Assembly: GCF_016907275.1 (NCBI RefSeq) | Contig: NZ_JAFBBP010000001.1 | Location: 682,001 to 746,000 of the forward strand | DNA length: 64,000 nt | Direction: 5' to 3' | From: Micromonospora luteifusca | GTDB lineage: Bacteria > Actinomycetota > Actinomycetes > Mycobacteriales > Micromonosporaceae | Shown here: positions 54,343-62,336 of the stretch, piece after piece | How positions within the stretch are numbered: position 1 is the first letter of the stretch | How the letters are laid out: each line of letters starts with the position of its first letter | Position numbers and translations under genes: made by a program | Notes under the pieces: model-generated | The model's input: the letters and a program-made list of their open reading frames with translations, nothing else | Databases searched by the model: none | Told to the model about the DNA's origin: nothing

Positions 54343-54969
54343 CTACGCGAAGGTGAGGCCACCGGACCGGGCTCGTTTGAGTTCGGAGAAGGACCGGCAG
54401 CCGGCGAGCAGGCGGGCGCCGTCGAAGACACGCAGGGCCTCCTCTCCACGGGGAATCGAGGTCAGCACGGGGCCGAAGAAGGCCACGTCGTCGACGACGA
54501 CCGTCGGGGTGCCCAGGTCCTCCCCCACGAGTTGCTGTGCGCGGGCGGTGCTCGCCCGCATCTGCGGGTCGACGTCGCTGCGATGAGCGGTGTCGGCCAG
54601 GTCGGCGGGAAGGCCGGCCTCGGCCAGGGCCTGCGGGATGACGGTGTCGAAGTTCTTGTCGCCGTCGTCGTGGATCCGGCGGCCGAGCGCCGGGTACAGA
54701 CGTGCGAGGGCGGCGGGGCCGTGTTGTGCGGCCGCCGCCACGCACACCCTGGCCGGGCCCCACGCCCGGTCGTTGAATTCGCGGTACCAGGGCTCCAGGT
54801 CGCGATGCTCGTTGATCACCGCGAGGCTCATCACCTCGAACCGCAGGTCGAGCGGCCGCATCTGCGCCACCTCCATGAGCCAGCGGGAGGTGATCCAGGC
54901 GAACGGGCAGGACGGATCCACGTACGCCGTGACCACCGGGATCGACGTTCGGGGCGAGTTGTCTTCCAT
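54343..54969 (-). CDS. DsbA-family protein, mycothiol-dependent nitroreductase (Rv2466c) type
   Basis: 208-aa thioredoxin-fold protein with an inserted helical domain. The active site reads YVDPSCPFAWITSRW: the first Cys is present, the second Cys of the usual CPWC is Ala. Further family phrases are FEVMSLAVINEHR, DVDPQMRAST and LGTPTVVVDDVAFFGPV (cis-Pro loop GTPT). Relatives act with mycothiol on electrophiles or nitro compounds. ATG at 54969 lies inside the first of two operator palindromes, so repressor binding would also cover the start. Divergent from the MarR gene. Confidence 0.85.
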   Translation of the reverse strand: MEDNSPRTSIPVVTAYVDPSCPFAWITSRWLMEVAQMRPLDLRFEVMSLAVINEHRDLEPWYREFNDRAWGPARVCVAAAAQHGPAALARLYPALGRRIHDDGDKNFDTVIPQALAEAGLPADLADTAHRSDVDPQMRASTARAQQLVGEDLGTPTVVVDDVAFFGPVLTSIPRGEEALRVFDGARLLAGCRSFSELKRARSGGLTFA

Positions 54970-54999
54970 GGAAGACAAATTACCTTCCCTGGAAGGTAA
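54959..54999. promoter_or_regulatory. two tandem 20-bp palindromic operators
   Basis: TTGTCTTCCATGGAAGACAA (54959-54978, perfect) and TTACCTTCC-CT-GGAAGGTAA (54980-54999, perfect 9-bp arms) have centres 21 bp apart, i.e. on the same DNA face. They fill the gap between the divergent DsbA-like gene and marR, overlap the DsbA-like start codon and end 9 bp before marR. Very likely MarR sites controlling both genes. Confidence 0.8.
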
Positions 55000-55008
55000 G
55001 ATGCAAAC

Positions 55009-55557
55009 GTGGATGACGACCGAGTCGCCGAAATCGTTGGTCAGTGGGCTCGCGAGCGACCAGACCTCGACCCCGGCCCGTTGCTGATCATCGGTCGGAT
55101 CCAGCAGATCGCGGCCATACTCGATGCGACCCTGCGGCCGCCGTTCGCCGCGGCGGACCTCGGCAACGGCGACTTCGACGTGCTCGCGGCGCTGCGCCGC
55201 GAAGGCGAGCCGTACACGCTCACGGCGGGCCAGTTGAGCCAACGGATGCTCGTGACCACCGGGGCGGTGACCAAGCGGGTGGACCGGCTGATCGCCCGCG
55301 GCCTCGTGTCGCGATCGGTCTCCACAGCCGACGCCCGCGGCCGGGTGGTCGGGCTGACTCCGGCCGGAGCGGCGTTGACCGACCGGCTCATCGAGGAGCA
55401 TCTGGCCAACGAGGCGGCCATCCTTCGTGACTTCACCGACAGCGACCGCACCACTCTTGAACGCCTACTGGCGACGATGACTCGGACCCTGGCCGCCCAG
55501 GATGTGGGCCCGGGAGAACCTGCCGGCCCGCCCCGCCATCGGCTACCCCGACGCTGA
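55009..55557 (+). CDS. MarR-family transcriptional regulator
   Basis: 182-aa winged-helix regulator: GDFDVLAALRREGEPYTLTA, QLSQRMLVTTGAVTKRVDRL (recognition helix) and RSVSTADARGRVVGLTPAG (wing). The GTG at 55009 lies 9 bp after the tandem palindromes. It should repress itself and the divergent DsbA-like gene, with release by an electrophile or thiol-reactive ligand (inference). Adjacent to, but convergent with, the RiPP cluster. Confidence 0.9.
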   Translation: MDDDRVAEIVGQWARERPDLDPGPLLIIGRIQQIAAILDATLRPPFAAADLGNGDFDVLAALRREGEPYTLTAGQLSQRMLVTTGAVTKRVDRLIARGLVSRSVSTADARGRVVGLTPAGAALTDRLIEEHLANEAAILRDFTDSDRTTLERLLATMTRTLAAQDVGPGEPAGPPRHRLPRR

Positions 55558-55573
55558 TCCGCACCCGATCGCC

Positions 55574-56773
55574 TCAGTCGCGGACCCGATGCCCGGAGCC
55601 AATTTCTCCCCTCCCGCCGGTCGACGCGACGTCCGCCAACTCCGCATCGGGGTCGTGGCCGTAGAGCCACTGGAGGTGGCTCAGGTCGACCTGCCGGGCC
55701 AGGTCCTCGTCGCGGGCGCGCTGCGCCGGCCCGTCGGGCAGGTGGAAGAGGGCGGCCCGATGCCGGGCCTGCCGGTGCACCTCCGCCACCCGGGGGCGGC
55801 GTGCCCGCTGGTACCGGTCGAGGGCGGTGGCCGGGTCCGCAGCGAGCAGGTCGGCGAGGAGCAGGGCGTCCTCCAGCGCCTGGTTGGCGCCCTGCGACAG
55901 GTACGGCAGGGTCGGGTGGGCGGCGTCACCGAGCAGCACCAGCCGACGGCTGTGCCAGGACCCGGTGATCTCCCGGTCGTACAGTCCCCAGCGGCTGATC
56001 CCGCGGGCCGCGCCGATGACCCGGCGCACCTCGGGATGCCAGCCGTCCAGTGCGGCGGTCAGCTTCTCGACGGCCACGTCGCCGGTGTCCGCGCGCTGCG
56101 CGCAGACCGCGCTGACGTGCACCGTCTGTCGGGCGGCGATCGGGTAGTACGTGACGTGGGCGCCGGGCCCGAACCAGAAGAGCACCCGGGGTACGCGGCG
56201 CAGCGCGGGCACCTCGTCCACCGGGAGCAGGCCGCGCCAGACGGCGTAGCCGGAGTAGCGCGGACTGTCGTCGATCAGCGCGGGACGCACCACGGAGTGC
56301 ACACCGTCGGCGCCGATGACCAGGTCGGCGGTGTCGCTGGTGCCGTCGGCGAGGTGCAGCGTGGCCTGCTCGTCGTCCTCGCTGACGGAGACGACGCGCC
56401 GGCCGAGCCCGAGGTCGGCCGCCGGCAGGAGCCCGACCAGGCCGCGTTGCAGCTCGGCGCGGTGGATGAGCACGTACGGGGCGCCGAAGGCGGTCACGCA
56501 CGCGTCGCCGTGTGGGACGGCGCAGAGGAGCCGGCCGTCGTCCCAGCGCCGGATCTCGATCGATTCGGCGGCCACGCCGTGCTCGCGCAGCGTCGGGCCC
56601 ACACCGAGCCGGTGCAGGATCCGCACCCCGTTCGGGGAGAGCTGGATGCCGGCGCCGACGGCGGTGAACCGGGCCGACTGTTCGTAGATGCGGTACGGCA
56701 TCCCGTGCTGGCGCAGCAGCGCGGCGACGGCCAGCCCGGCCACCCCGCCGCCCACGATCGCGACCCGGGTCAC
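55574..56773 (-). CDS. FAD-dependent monooxygenase (PF01494 type), copy 1
   Basis: 399-aa class A flavoprotein monooxygenase. N-terminal FAD motif VAIVGGGVAGLAVAALL with IYEQS, NAD(P)H/FAD motif LVIGADGVHSVVRPAL, and GDAAHPTLPYLSQGANQALE at the C-terminal FAD site. Close paralogue of the next gene upstream (same GAGIQLSPNGVR region), so a tandem duplication. Start overlaps the other gene's stop by 4 bp. Last gene of the RiPP operon; a tailoring hydroxylase or epoxidase acting on the modified peptide is the likely role, by context. Confidence 0.9.
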   Translation of the reverse strand: MTRVAIVGGGVAGLAVAALLRQHGMPYRIYEQSARFTAVGAGIQLSPNGVRILHRLGVGPTLREHGVAAESIEIRRWDDGRLLCAVPHGDACVTAFGAPYVLIHRAELQRGLVGLLPAADLGLGRRVVSVSEDDEQATLHLADGTSDTADLVIGADGVHSVVRPALIDDSPRYSGYAVWRGLLPVDEVPALRRVPRVLFWFGPGAHVTYYPIAARQTVHVSAVCAQRADTGDVAVEKLTAALDGWHPEVRRVIGAARGISRWGLYDREITGSWHSRRLVLLGDAAHPTLPYLSQGANQALEDALLLADLLAADPATALDRYQRARRPRVAEVHRQARHRAALFHLPDGPAQRARDEDLARQVDLSHLQWLYGHDPDAELADVASTGGRGEIGSGHRVRD

Positions 56774-57942
56774 GCCGCCACCTGACCCGGCTCGTACCCG
56801 TACAGCCAGGCACGGGCGTCCAGGTCGGCGGCCTGGCGCAGCACCACGTCACGGGCGGCCTGTTCGGGACCGTCGGCGAGGTGCATGTGCCGGGCCTGCG
56901 CGCGGGAGGCGCTCTGCACGGCGGTGGCCCGGGGCATGCGCTGCTGCTGGTAGCGCAACAGCCGGTCGGGGGCGTTGGCGCGGGAGGCGCCGGTGAGGCA
57001 GGAGGCCAGCTCGACGGCGTCCTCGACGGCCTGGTTGGCGCCCTGGGCCAGGAAGGGCAGCATCGGGTGGGCGGCGTCGCCGAGCAGGGTGACCCGCCCG
57101 ACCGACCAGGCGGTCAACGGTTCCCGGTCCCACAGCGCCCAGTACCGGACCTCGCGGGCGGCTCGCGTGACGGCGGCGACCGGGGCGTGCCAGCCGTCGA
57201 AGGCGGCGACCAGTTCGGCCGGATCCACCGTGGCGGACCACGATTCCACGGGCGGCTGACGCAGGGGTGCGATCGCGGCGAAGGCGAGCGCCCGGCCGCC
57301 GCTGACCGGATAACAGACGAAGTGCCGGCCCGGGCCGAGCCACATCCGGGCCACCGGGGCACGGGCGCCCGCCGGCAGTCGGTCCATCGGCACCAGACCA
57401 CGGAACACGCCGAGGCCGGAGAAGACCGGTGTGTCCGGGACGAGCGCGGCGCGGACCGCCGACCGCAGCCCGTCCGCACCGACCACCACGTCGGCCCGGT
57501 GGGTGCGGCCGTCGGCGAAGGTGAGCACCACCTCCTCGCCGTCACCGTCCACCCTGGCCAGTGGCCGGCCCAGATGCAGCCGGGTGGGGTCCACCCGCGC
57601 GTGCAGGGCGTCGCGCAGGTCGGCCCGGTGCATCCCCAGGTACGGCGCGCCGAAGCGCACCTCGCAGGCGGCGCCGAGTTCGGTGCGGGCCACCGGGCCG
57701 CCGGACCAACCGTGGATCTGTGCCGCGGCGAGTCGGACGGCCCGGGCGTCCAGCGCGGGCCGCAGGCCGAGTCGGTGCAGGGGCCGGACCGCGTTCGGGG
57801 AGAGCTGGACGCCGGCGCCGACCTCGGTGAGCCGGTCGGCCCGCTCGAACACCTCGTAGGCCGTGCCGGCCGCGTCGAGGGCGGCGGCCAGGGCCAGTCC
57901 GCCGATGCCGGCGCCGACGACCGCCACCCGCGGACCACTCAT
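56770..57942 (-). CDS. FAD-dependent monooxygenase (PF01494 type), copy 2
   Basis: 390-aa paralogue of the neighbouring monooxygenase: VAVVGAGIGGLALAAALDA, GAGVQLSPNAVRPLHRLGL, DVVVGADGLRSAVRAAL and GDAAHPMLPFLAQGANQAVE. ATG at 57942 overlaps the stop of the SpaB_C-like gene (ATGA), placing both monooxygenases in the RiPP operon. The two copies are clearly related yet diverged throughout, so they probably act on different positions or in sequence. Confidence 0.9.
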   Translation of the reverse strand: MSGPRVAVVGAGIGGLALAAALDAAGTAYEVFERADRLTEVGAGVQLSPNAVRPLHRLGLRPALDARAVRLAAAQIHGWSGGPVARTELGAACEVRFGAPYLGMHRADLRDALHARVDPTRLHLGRPLARVDGDGEEVVLTFADGRTHRADVVVGADGLRSAVRAALVPDTPVFSGLGVFRGLVPMDRLPAGARAPVARMWLGPGRHFVCYPVSGGRALAFAAIAPLRQPPVESWSATVDPAELVAAFDGWHAPVAAVTRAAREVRYWALWDREPLTAWSVGRVTLLGDAAHPMLPFLAQGANQAVEDAVELASCLTGASRANAPDRLLRYQQQRMPRATAVQSASRAQARHMHLADGPEQAARDVVLRQAADLDARAWLYGYEPGQVAA

Positions 57943-58856
57943 GACGGGTTTCCGTCCGGGTACGCCGCGGCAAGCCAGGCGTAGGTGCGCAGCTCCTCGA
58001 AGAGGCTGCGGCCGAGCCGGTTGTGCAGCATGTGGACGTGGGAGAAGAGGATCTGGGCGGGCGGGGTGTCGCCGGCGGCGGCGATCTGCTCGGCCAGCTC
58101 CGCGATCGCGGCGTGCCAACGGCGGAACGGGCCGTGTGCGTCCGGGTCAGGGACCGGGCCGGTGGCGTCGACGGCGCAGAGGGCGGCCAACTGCTCCGGC
58201 GTGGTGCCGGAGTTGCCGGCCCACACCCTCCAGGCGTCCATGCTGCGGCGGTAGAACTCGGCCTGCCGCTCGGGACCGCCGAGGGCGGCTGCGGCGGCGA
58301 TGGTGCCCCGCAGTCCCAGGCCGGTGCGCAGCCCTTCGGAGGGCCGGCCGGGCAGCACGGCGACGACGAGTTCGCTGGAGAGCTGGAACAGCCGCTCGGT
58401 GGCGGGCATCAACGACTGCCCGCCGTAGCGCAGGTGCTCCGGCTCGTACACGGCCCGATGCACGCCCGGCGGCATCAGGTCGCGCACCTGCCGGTCCGCG
58501 CCGCGTTCGGTGGCGGCGAAGGTCACCGCGCCGGCCCGGTAGCCAGCCTCGTCGAGGGGCTCCTCGTCGTCGGCCAGCCGGCCAGCCTCGGCCAGCCGGT
58601 CGCGCAGCGCCTCCTCCACCCGTTGGTACGCCTCGGGGTCCAGGTCGCCGACGCGGAACCGCAGGTGGGTGCCGGCCTGCCAGAAACGCATGAAGAACCA
58701 GGGCCGGCCGTCGAGGTTGGCGGCCACCGGCCGGATCACCTCCTGGATCACCCGGTCCTGTACCGAGCGGGCGTCCGAGGCCAGGTGCAGGTGCCACGAA
58801 CTCCATTCGGTGGGCCGGGTCGCGGCGGGGTCGGGGCGGAGCACGGTCTGGGTCAC
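57939..58856 (-). CDS. thiopeptide-type SpaB_C/LanB C-terminal-like protein
   Basis: 305-aa stand-alone domain of the type found at the C-terminus of lantibiotic dehydratases (SpaB_C) and alone in thiopeptide clusters. Landmarks are SWHLHLASDARSVQDRVIQE, GRPWFFMRFWQAGTHLRFRV, and FSHVHMLHNRLGRSLFEE, which carries the conserved His-Asn-Arg-Leu-Gly segment. In LanB the domain eliminates glutamate from glutamylated Ser/Thr; in thiopeptides a relative forms the pyridine ring. Without a LanB N-terminal partner in view the two roles cannot be told apart. ATG with AAGGAGAT upstream, 70 bp after the SagB-like gene. Confidence 0.85.
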   Translation of the reverse strand: MTQTVLRPDPAATRPTEWSSWHLHLASDARSVQDRVIQEVIRPVAANLDGRPWFFMRFWQAGTHLRFRVGDLDPEAYQRVEEALRDRLAEAGRLADDEEPLDEAGYRAGAVTFAATERGADRQVRDLMPPGVHRAVYEPEHLRYGGQSLMPATERLFQLSSELVVAVLPGRPSEGLRTGLGLRGTIAAAAALGGPERQAEFYRRSMDAWRVWAGNSGTTPEQLAALCAVDATGPVPDPDAHGPFRRWHAAIAELAEQIAAAGDTPPAQILFSHVHMLHNRLGRSLFEELRTYAWLAAAYPDGNPS

Positions 58857-58926
58857 GGCATCTCCTTCGTTCGTGATTGCGGGGCTCGCAGACCCGGTTC
58901 ACTGCTCACGCTCACGGCACGTCTCC

Positions 58927-60417
58927 TCACAATCTGATGTCGAGCAGCCCGCCGCTGGCGTGCCGCGGGGTGCCCACCACCGCGGCGAGCGCGATCATCT
59001 CGTCGCCGGACAGGCCGAGCAGGTCCCGTGTCGGGTTCTCCACGAACGCCCGGACCGGCCGGGCGAACAGGTCGGCGGCGCTGGCCGCGAGGGAGAGGCC
59101 GTGCGCGGCCCAGCCGACGGCGTACTGGGTGGCCGTCCAGGCGGTCGGCCCGTGGGCGGCGTGCAGTTCCCGGGGGCGGACCGACAGGAACCACACCATG
59201 GAGGCGTGCCGGACGCCGCAGCCGTCGGTCGGGGTGAGCGGGTAGCCGTACGTCGACTCCAGCTTCGTGGTGATCTCCCGGTCGGCTCGGTGCAGGACGA
59301 GTTCGCCGTCCGGCCCGACCCGGTGGACGCCGTCGGCGTACCCGTCGATGTCGCGCAGGGCGACCGAGACGGTGATCCGGTCACGGACGGCGGCCAGGGT
59401 GGGCCCGGGCGCCGGCACGGCCAGCCAGCGCACGATGTCGTGCACGACCGCCGCCGGCAGCCGCCGGCGGCGGGAGTCGAAGCCGGGCCGGCCCGCCGGC
59501 ATCCGCCCCGAGTTCCGACGCCAGGTCAGCTCCGCCCAGTCCGGTGCGGTCGGCGCGGCGGCCGCGCCCGCGGGCACGCCGGAGCCGAGCCGGGTGGGTG
59601 GGTCGGTGAACGACTGTGCCCGGTTCACCCCCGCCACCTCGGCGAGGACCGGGTCGGGTGACCCGGCGGGCGGGTCGGCGGGCGTCGGGCCGGGCACCAG
59701 AGGGGGCGCACCCAACCCGACGGTGACCGGCAGCGACCACTCCCCGGCGGGGTCGAGCCCCAGCTCGGCGAGGACCGCGCCGGCCCCGGCGTCGGGCAGC
59801 CGCACCCACGCCGGCATCCGGAAGTGGTGCAGGCCGATGGCGAGGGCGCGCAGCGCGTAGCCGGTCTCGATGGCGACCAGTGAGCCACGGAACCAGCGGT
59901 AGCCGCGTGGGATGCGGGTGTAGCGACCGCTCAGCGCGAGCTGCCGGGCCCGAGGTCGGTGCCCGGGCACCGACAGGGTGGTCAGCGCGTGCCGGTCGGG
60001 GTCCAGCAGCGCCCAGTGCTCGCCGTCGTCGGCGAAGACCTGCACCGGGTACAGGCAGCGCGGTGAGGCATAGCCGCGGTGGGGGTTGTAGACGTTGTCC
60101 GGGTCGTACCACTGCGGCCCGTACGCGGCGACCAGAGCGTGCCCGAGCGGGTCGGCCACCTCCCCCGCCACCTGCCCGTGCGGGTACGCGGTCCGGCCCA
60201 GCAGTTCCGCCGTCCCGTAGGGCAGCAGCCGGCGGGTGCCTCCCTCGGCGGCGGCCGGGGTGGGCGGGTGGACGTGCGTCTCCATCGGAGGCACCGGCTC
60301 GGACAACCACGGTGGGATCACGGTCTCGTCCGCCCCGGCGGCGTACGCGTACCAGAGCGACTCCCGGCCGATGGTGTGGTCGGTGTACGGCGCGGGGACC
60401 CGCAGCCCGGCGCTCAC
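58927..60417 (-). CDS. SagB-type azoline dehydrogenase
   Basis: 496-aa nitroreductase-family protein. Landmarks include YNPHRGYASPRCLYPVQVF in the N-terminal half, FRGSLVAIETGYALRALAIG, and a second half with WRRNSGRMPAGRPGFDSRR (the RRS-type entry of SagB domains) and LAASAADLFARPV. Two nitroreductase-like halves fit FMN-dependent dehydrogenases that oxidise azolines to thiazoles/oxazoles. GTG at 60417 overlaps the YcaO stop by 4 bp. Coupled to the YcaO protein, its expected upstream enzyme. Confidence 0.82.
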   Translation of the reverse strand: MSAGLRVPAPYTDHTIGRESLWYAYAAGADETVIPPWLSEPVPPMETHVHPPTPAAAEGGTRRLLPYGTAELLGRTAYPHGQVAGEVADPLGHALVAAYGPQWYDPDNVYNPHRGYASPRCLYPVQVFADDGEHWALLDPDRHALTTLSVPGHRPRARQLALSGRYTRIPRGYRWFRGSLVAIETGYALRALAIGLHHFRMPAWVRLPDAGAGAVLAELGLDPAGEWSLPVTVGLGAPPLVPGPTPADPPAGSPDPVLAEVAGVNRAQSFTDPPTRLGSGVPAGAAAAPTAPDWAELTWRRNSGRMPAGRPGFDSRRRRLPAAVVHDIVRWLAVPAPGPTLAAVRDRITVSVALRDIDGYADGVHRVGPDGELVLHRADREITTKLESTYGYPLTPTDGCGVRHASMVWFLSVRPRELHAAHGPTAWTATQYAVGWAAHGLSLAASAADLFARPVRAFVENPTRDLLGLSGDEMIALAAVVGTPRHASGGLLDIRL

Positions 60418-62336
60418 GGGAACGGGTGGGGATCGTAGGGCAGGGGGCGTCCGGCCTGGGCGGTGCCGGCGAGCGCGGCGGCGAGCCGGTGCTGGCCCAG
60501 CAGCCGCTGCTGGGCGTGGCCGAAGCACATCGGCAGGATGCCGGGTACGACCATCTTGACCACCGAGATGCCGACGTCCCGGTGCTCCCGGGTGCTCTGG
60601 TCAACCAGCACCATCCGGTCCATGCCGGCCGCCGCGTAGAGCTCCCGGACGTGGTCCAGGGCACCCCGCACGTCACCGGCGGCGGCCCGGTCGAGCTGGC
60701 CGGGCCAGTCGCCGAACGCCTCAGCGGTCGTGGTCTCCGGGCCACCCAGCACGGCGGTGGCGCGGGCCAGCGTGGCCGGATGCATGTAGTAGCGGGGGTG
60801 ATGGACCAACTCCTCCATGTTCCACGGATCGGCCAGCATCGGCTCGATGTCGGAGGTGTCCGGGTCCTGCGGGTCGGTGACGAGCTGGGCTACCTCCCGT
60901 AGGGCGCCCCGGATGGCGGTGGCCGGGTTGGCGCCGGACCCTCCGGAGTGGAAGGTGGCCGGGAATCCGCCGGTCCGGTTGACGGCGAGGGTCCACACGA
61001 TCGGCAGGGCCACGTCGTGGGTGGCGACGAGGATGTGGACGTCGAAACCGCGGGCGTGGATGAGGTCGATCAGGGCCTGACTGTCCGGGTCGGTGATCGT
61101 CGAGGTCGGGATCACCGGCAGCGGGGTGGCCCGGTGCCAGGCGATCAGGAAGGCGTCCCGCTCGGCGAGTTCGAGCAGCGAGTGCAGGGCCGCCTCCTCC
61201 AGGCAGGAGCCGGCCGCGCAGCCGCTGGAAGAGTCGTAGAAGTGCTTGCGGTTCTCCCGTGGGTTTGCGCGGCGCGCCGCGCGGGCGGCCCGGCGGTTCA
61301 ACCGGTACCGGTACTCGTACTGGTAGAAGCCGATCTCGGCGGGCACCAGCACCGGCCGTCCGGTGCTGAGGTCGTGGCCCCACACCCAGTCCATCGGGGT
61401 GTCCGGGAGCACCGGGAGCACCCGGGCGGTGGGGTGGGCGAGCTGCTCGTCGGTGTGCCCGCCGAGGATGGCCGGGTCGAGGGCGTGGTCGGCGACCTGG
61501 TGGTAGGTCAGCCCCTGAAGCACCGGCGCGTCGAACGGGAAGCCGCCGAGGCGCTCGTAGAGCTCGATGAGGCCGACGGGTTCGGCCTCCCGGAAGGTCA
61601 TCGCTCGGCCGTGTCCCCAGGCCGGCGCGTCCGGCATGATCGACATGCTCATGGCGAAGGGCGCGGCCGACTCCAGAATGATCTTCTGAACCGGTCCGAA
61701 GCGCTCGTCGACGACCCGGTCCCGCAGCGCCCCCGGAACGACCAGGCGGGCACCGTCCGCGGCCCGGGTGGGGTCGCCGGGTGCGGCCGGGTGGCTGCGC
61801 AGGGTCAGCGGCTCCGGCCGCCAGTCCAGGTCCGGGTGGAAGCGCGGTGCGCAGGACGGGCAGTAGAAGTGCCGTGGGATCCGGTGCCGCCGCACACCGG
61901 CCGGGCCGATGACAGCGAGTTCGCCGGGGGCCAACGGCACGTCCGCCAGGTTCCGGGCCGCCGCCGCCAGCAGGTCCGGCAGCAGCGGGTCACCGGTGCC
62001 GGTCCGCCAGCGGTTGAGGTCCAGGCGGGCCTGCAACGGGTGCTCCAGCACCGAACGCTCGCGGGACTCGGCGCAGACCGGGCAGCCGGCGTCGGTGTCC
62101 GGCACCCAGCGCGGGCCGACCTGCACCTCGTCGTCGTACACCCGCACCGACAGGTGCTCGCGGCCGTCGGCGGCGCTGCGCCGCCACTGCCCGGTCTGCC
62201 AGTCCAGGTTGAATCCGTGATCGAGCGTCACGGTGGCGCCGACCGCGAGCAGGGGGGCCAGCGCGGTGAGCCACTCGTCGGCGGCGTCAGCGGCGAACCC
62301 CGGCCCGACGGTGGGCCGGTCGGTGTCAGTGCCCAT
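60414..62336 (-). CDS. YcaO-domain cyclodehydratase (TOMM/thiopeptide type)
   Basis: 640-aa azoline-forming YcaO protein. An N-terminal region has two CxxC pairs (AGCPVCAES and YCPSCAPRF), probably zinc-binding. The YcaO domain starts near residue 215 (FGPVQKIILESAAPFAMSMS); the ATP/Mg site is SSGCAAGSCLEEAALHSLLE with ERDAFLIAWH. The C-terminus ends PYDPHPFP, the Pro-rich tail typical of heterocycle-forming YcaOs. It turns Cys/Ser/Thr of a precursor peptide into azolines using ATP, with the ThiF-like partner presenting the leader. ATG at 62336 overlaps the ThiF-like gene by 11 bp. Confidence 0.92.
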   Translation of the reverse strand: MGTDTDRPTVGPGFAADAADEWLTALAPLLAVGATVTLDHGFNLDWQTGQWRRSAADGREHLSVRVYDDEVQVGPRWVPDTDAGCPVCAESRERSVLEHPLQARLDLNRWRTGTGDPLLPDLLAAAARNLADVPLAPGELAVIGPAGVRRHRIPRHFYCPSCAPRFHPDLDWRPEPLTLRSHPAAPGDPTRAADGARLVVPGALRDRVVDERFGPVQKIILESAAPFAMSMSIMPDAPAWGHGRAMTFREAEPVGLIELYERLGGFPFDAPVLQGLTYHQVADHALDPAILGGHTDEQLAHPTARVLPVLPDTPMDWVWGHDLSTGRPVLVPAEIGFYQYEYRYRLNRRAARAARRANPRENRKHFYDSSSGCAAGSCLEEAALHSLLELAERDAFLIAWHRATPLPVIPTSTITDPDSQALIDLIHARGFDVHILVATHDVALPIVWTLAVNRTGGFPATFHSGGSGANPATAIRGALREVAQLVTDPQDPDTSDIEPMLADPWNMEELVHHPRYYMHPATLARATAVLGGPETTTAEAFGDWPGQLDRAAAGDVRGALDHVRELYAAAGMDRMVLVDQSTREHRDVGISVVKMVVPGILPMCFGHAQQRLLGQHRLAAALAGTAQAGRPLPYDPHPFP

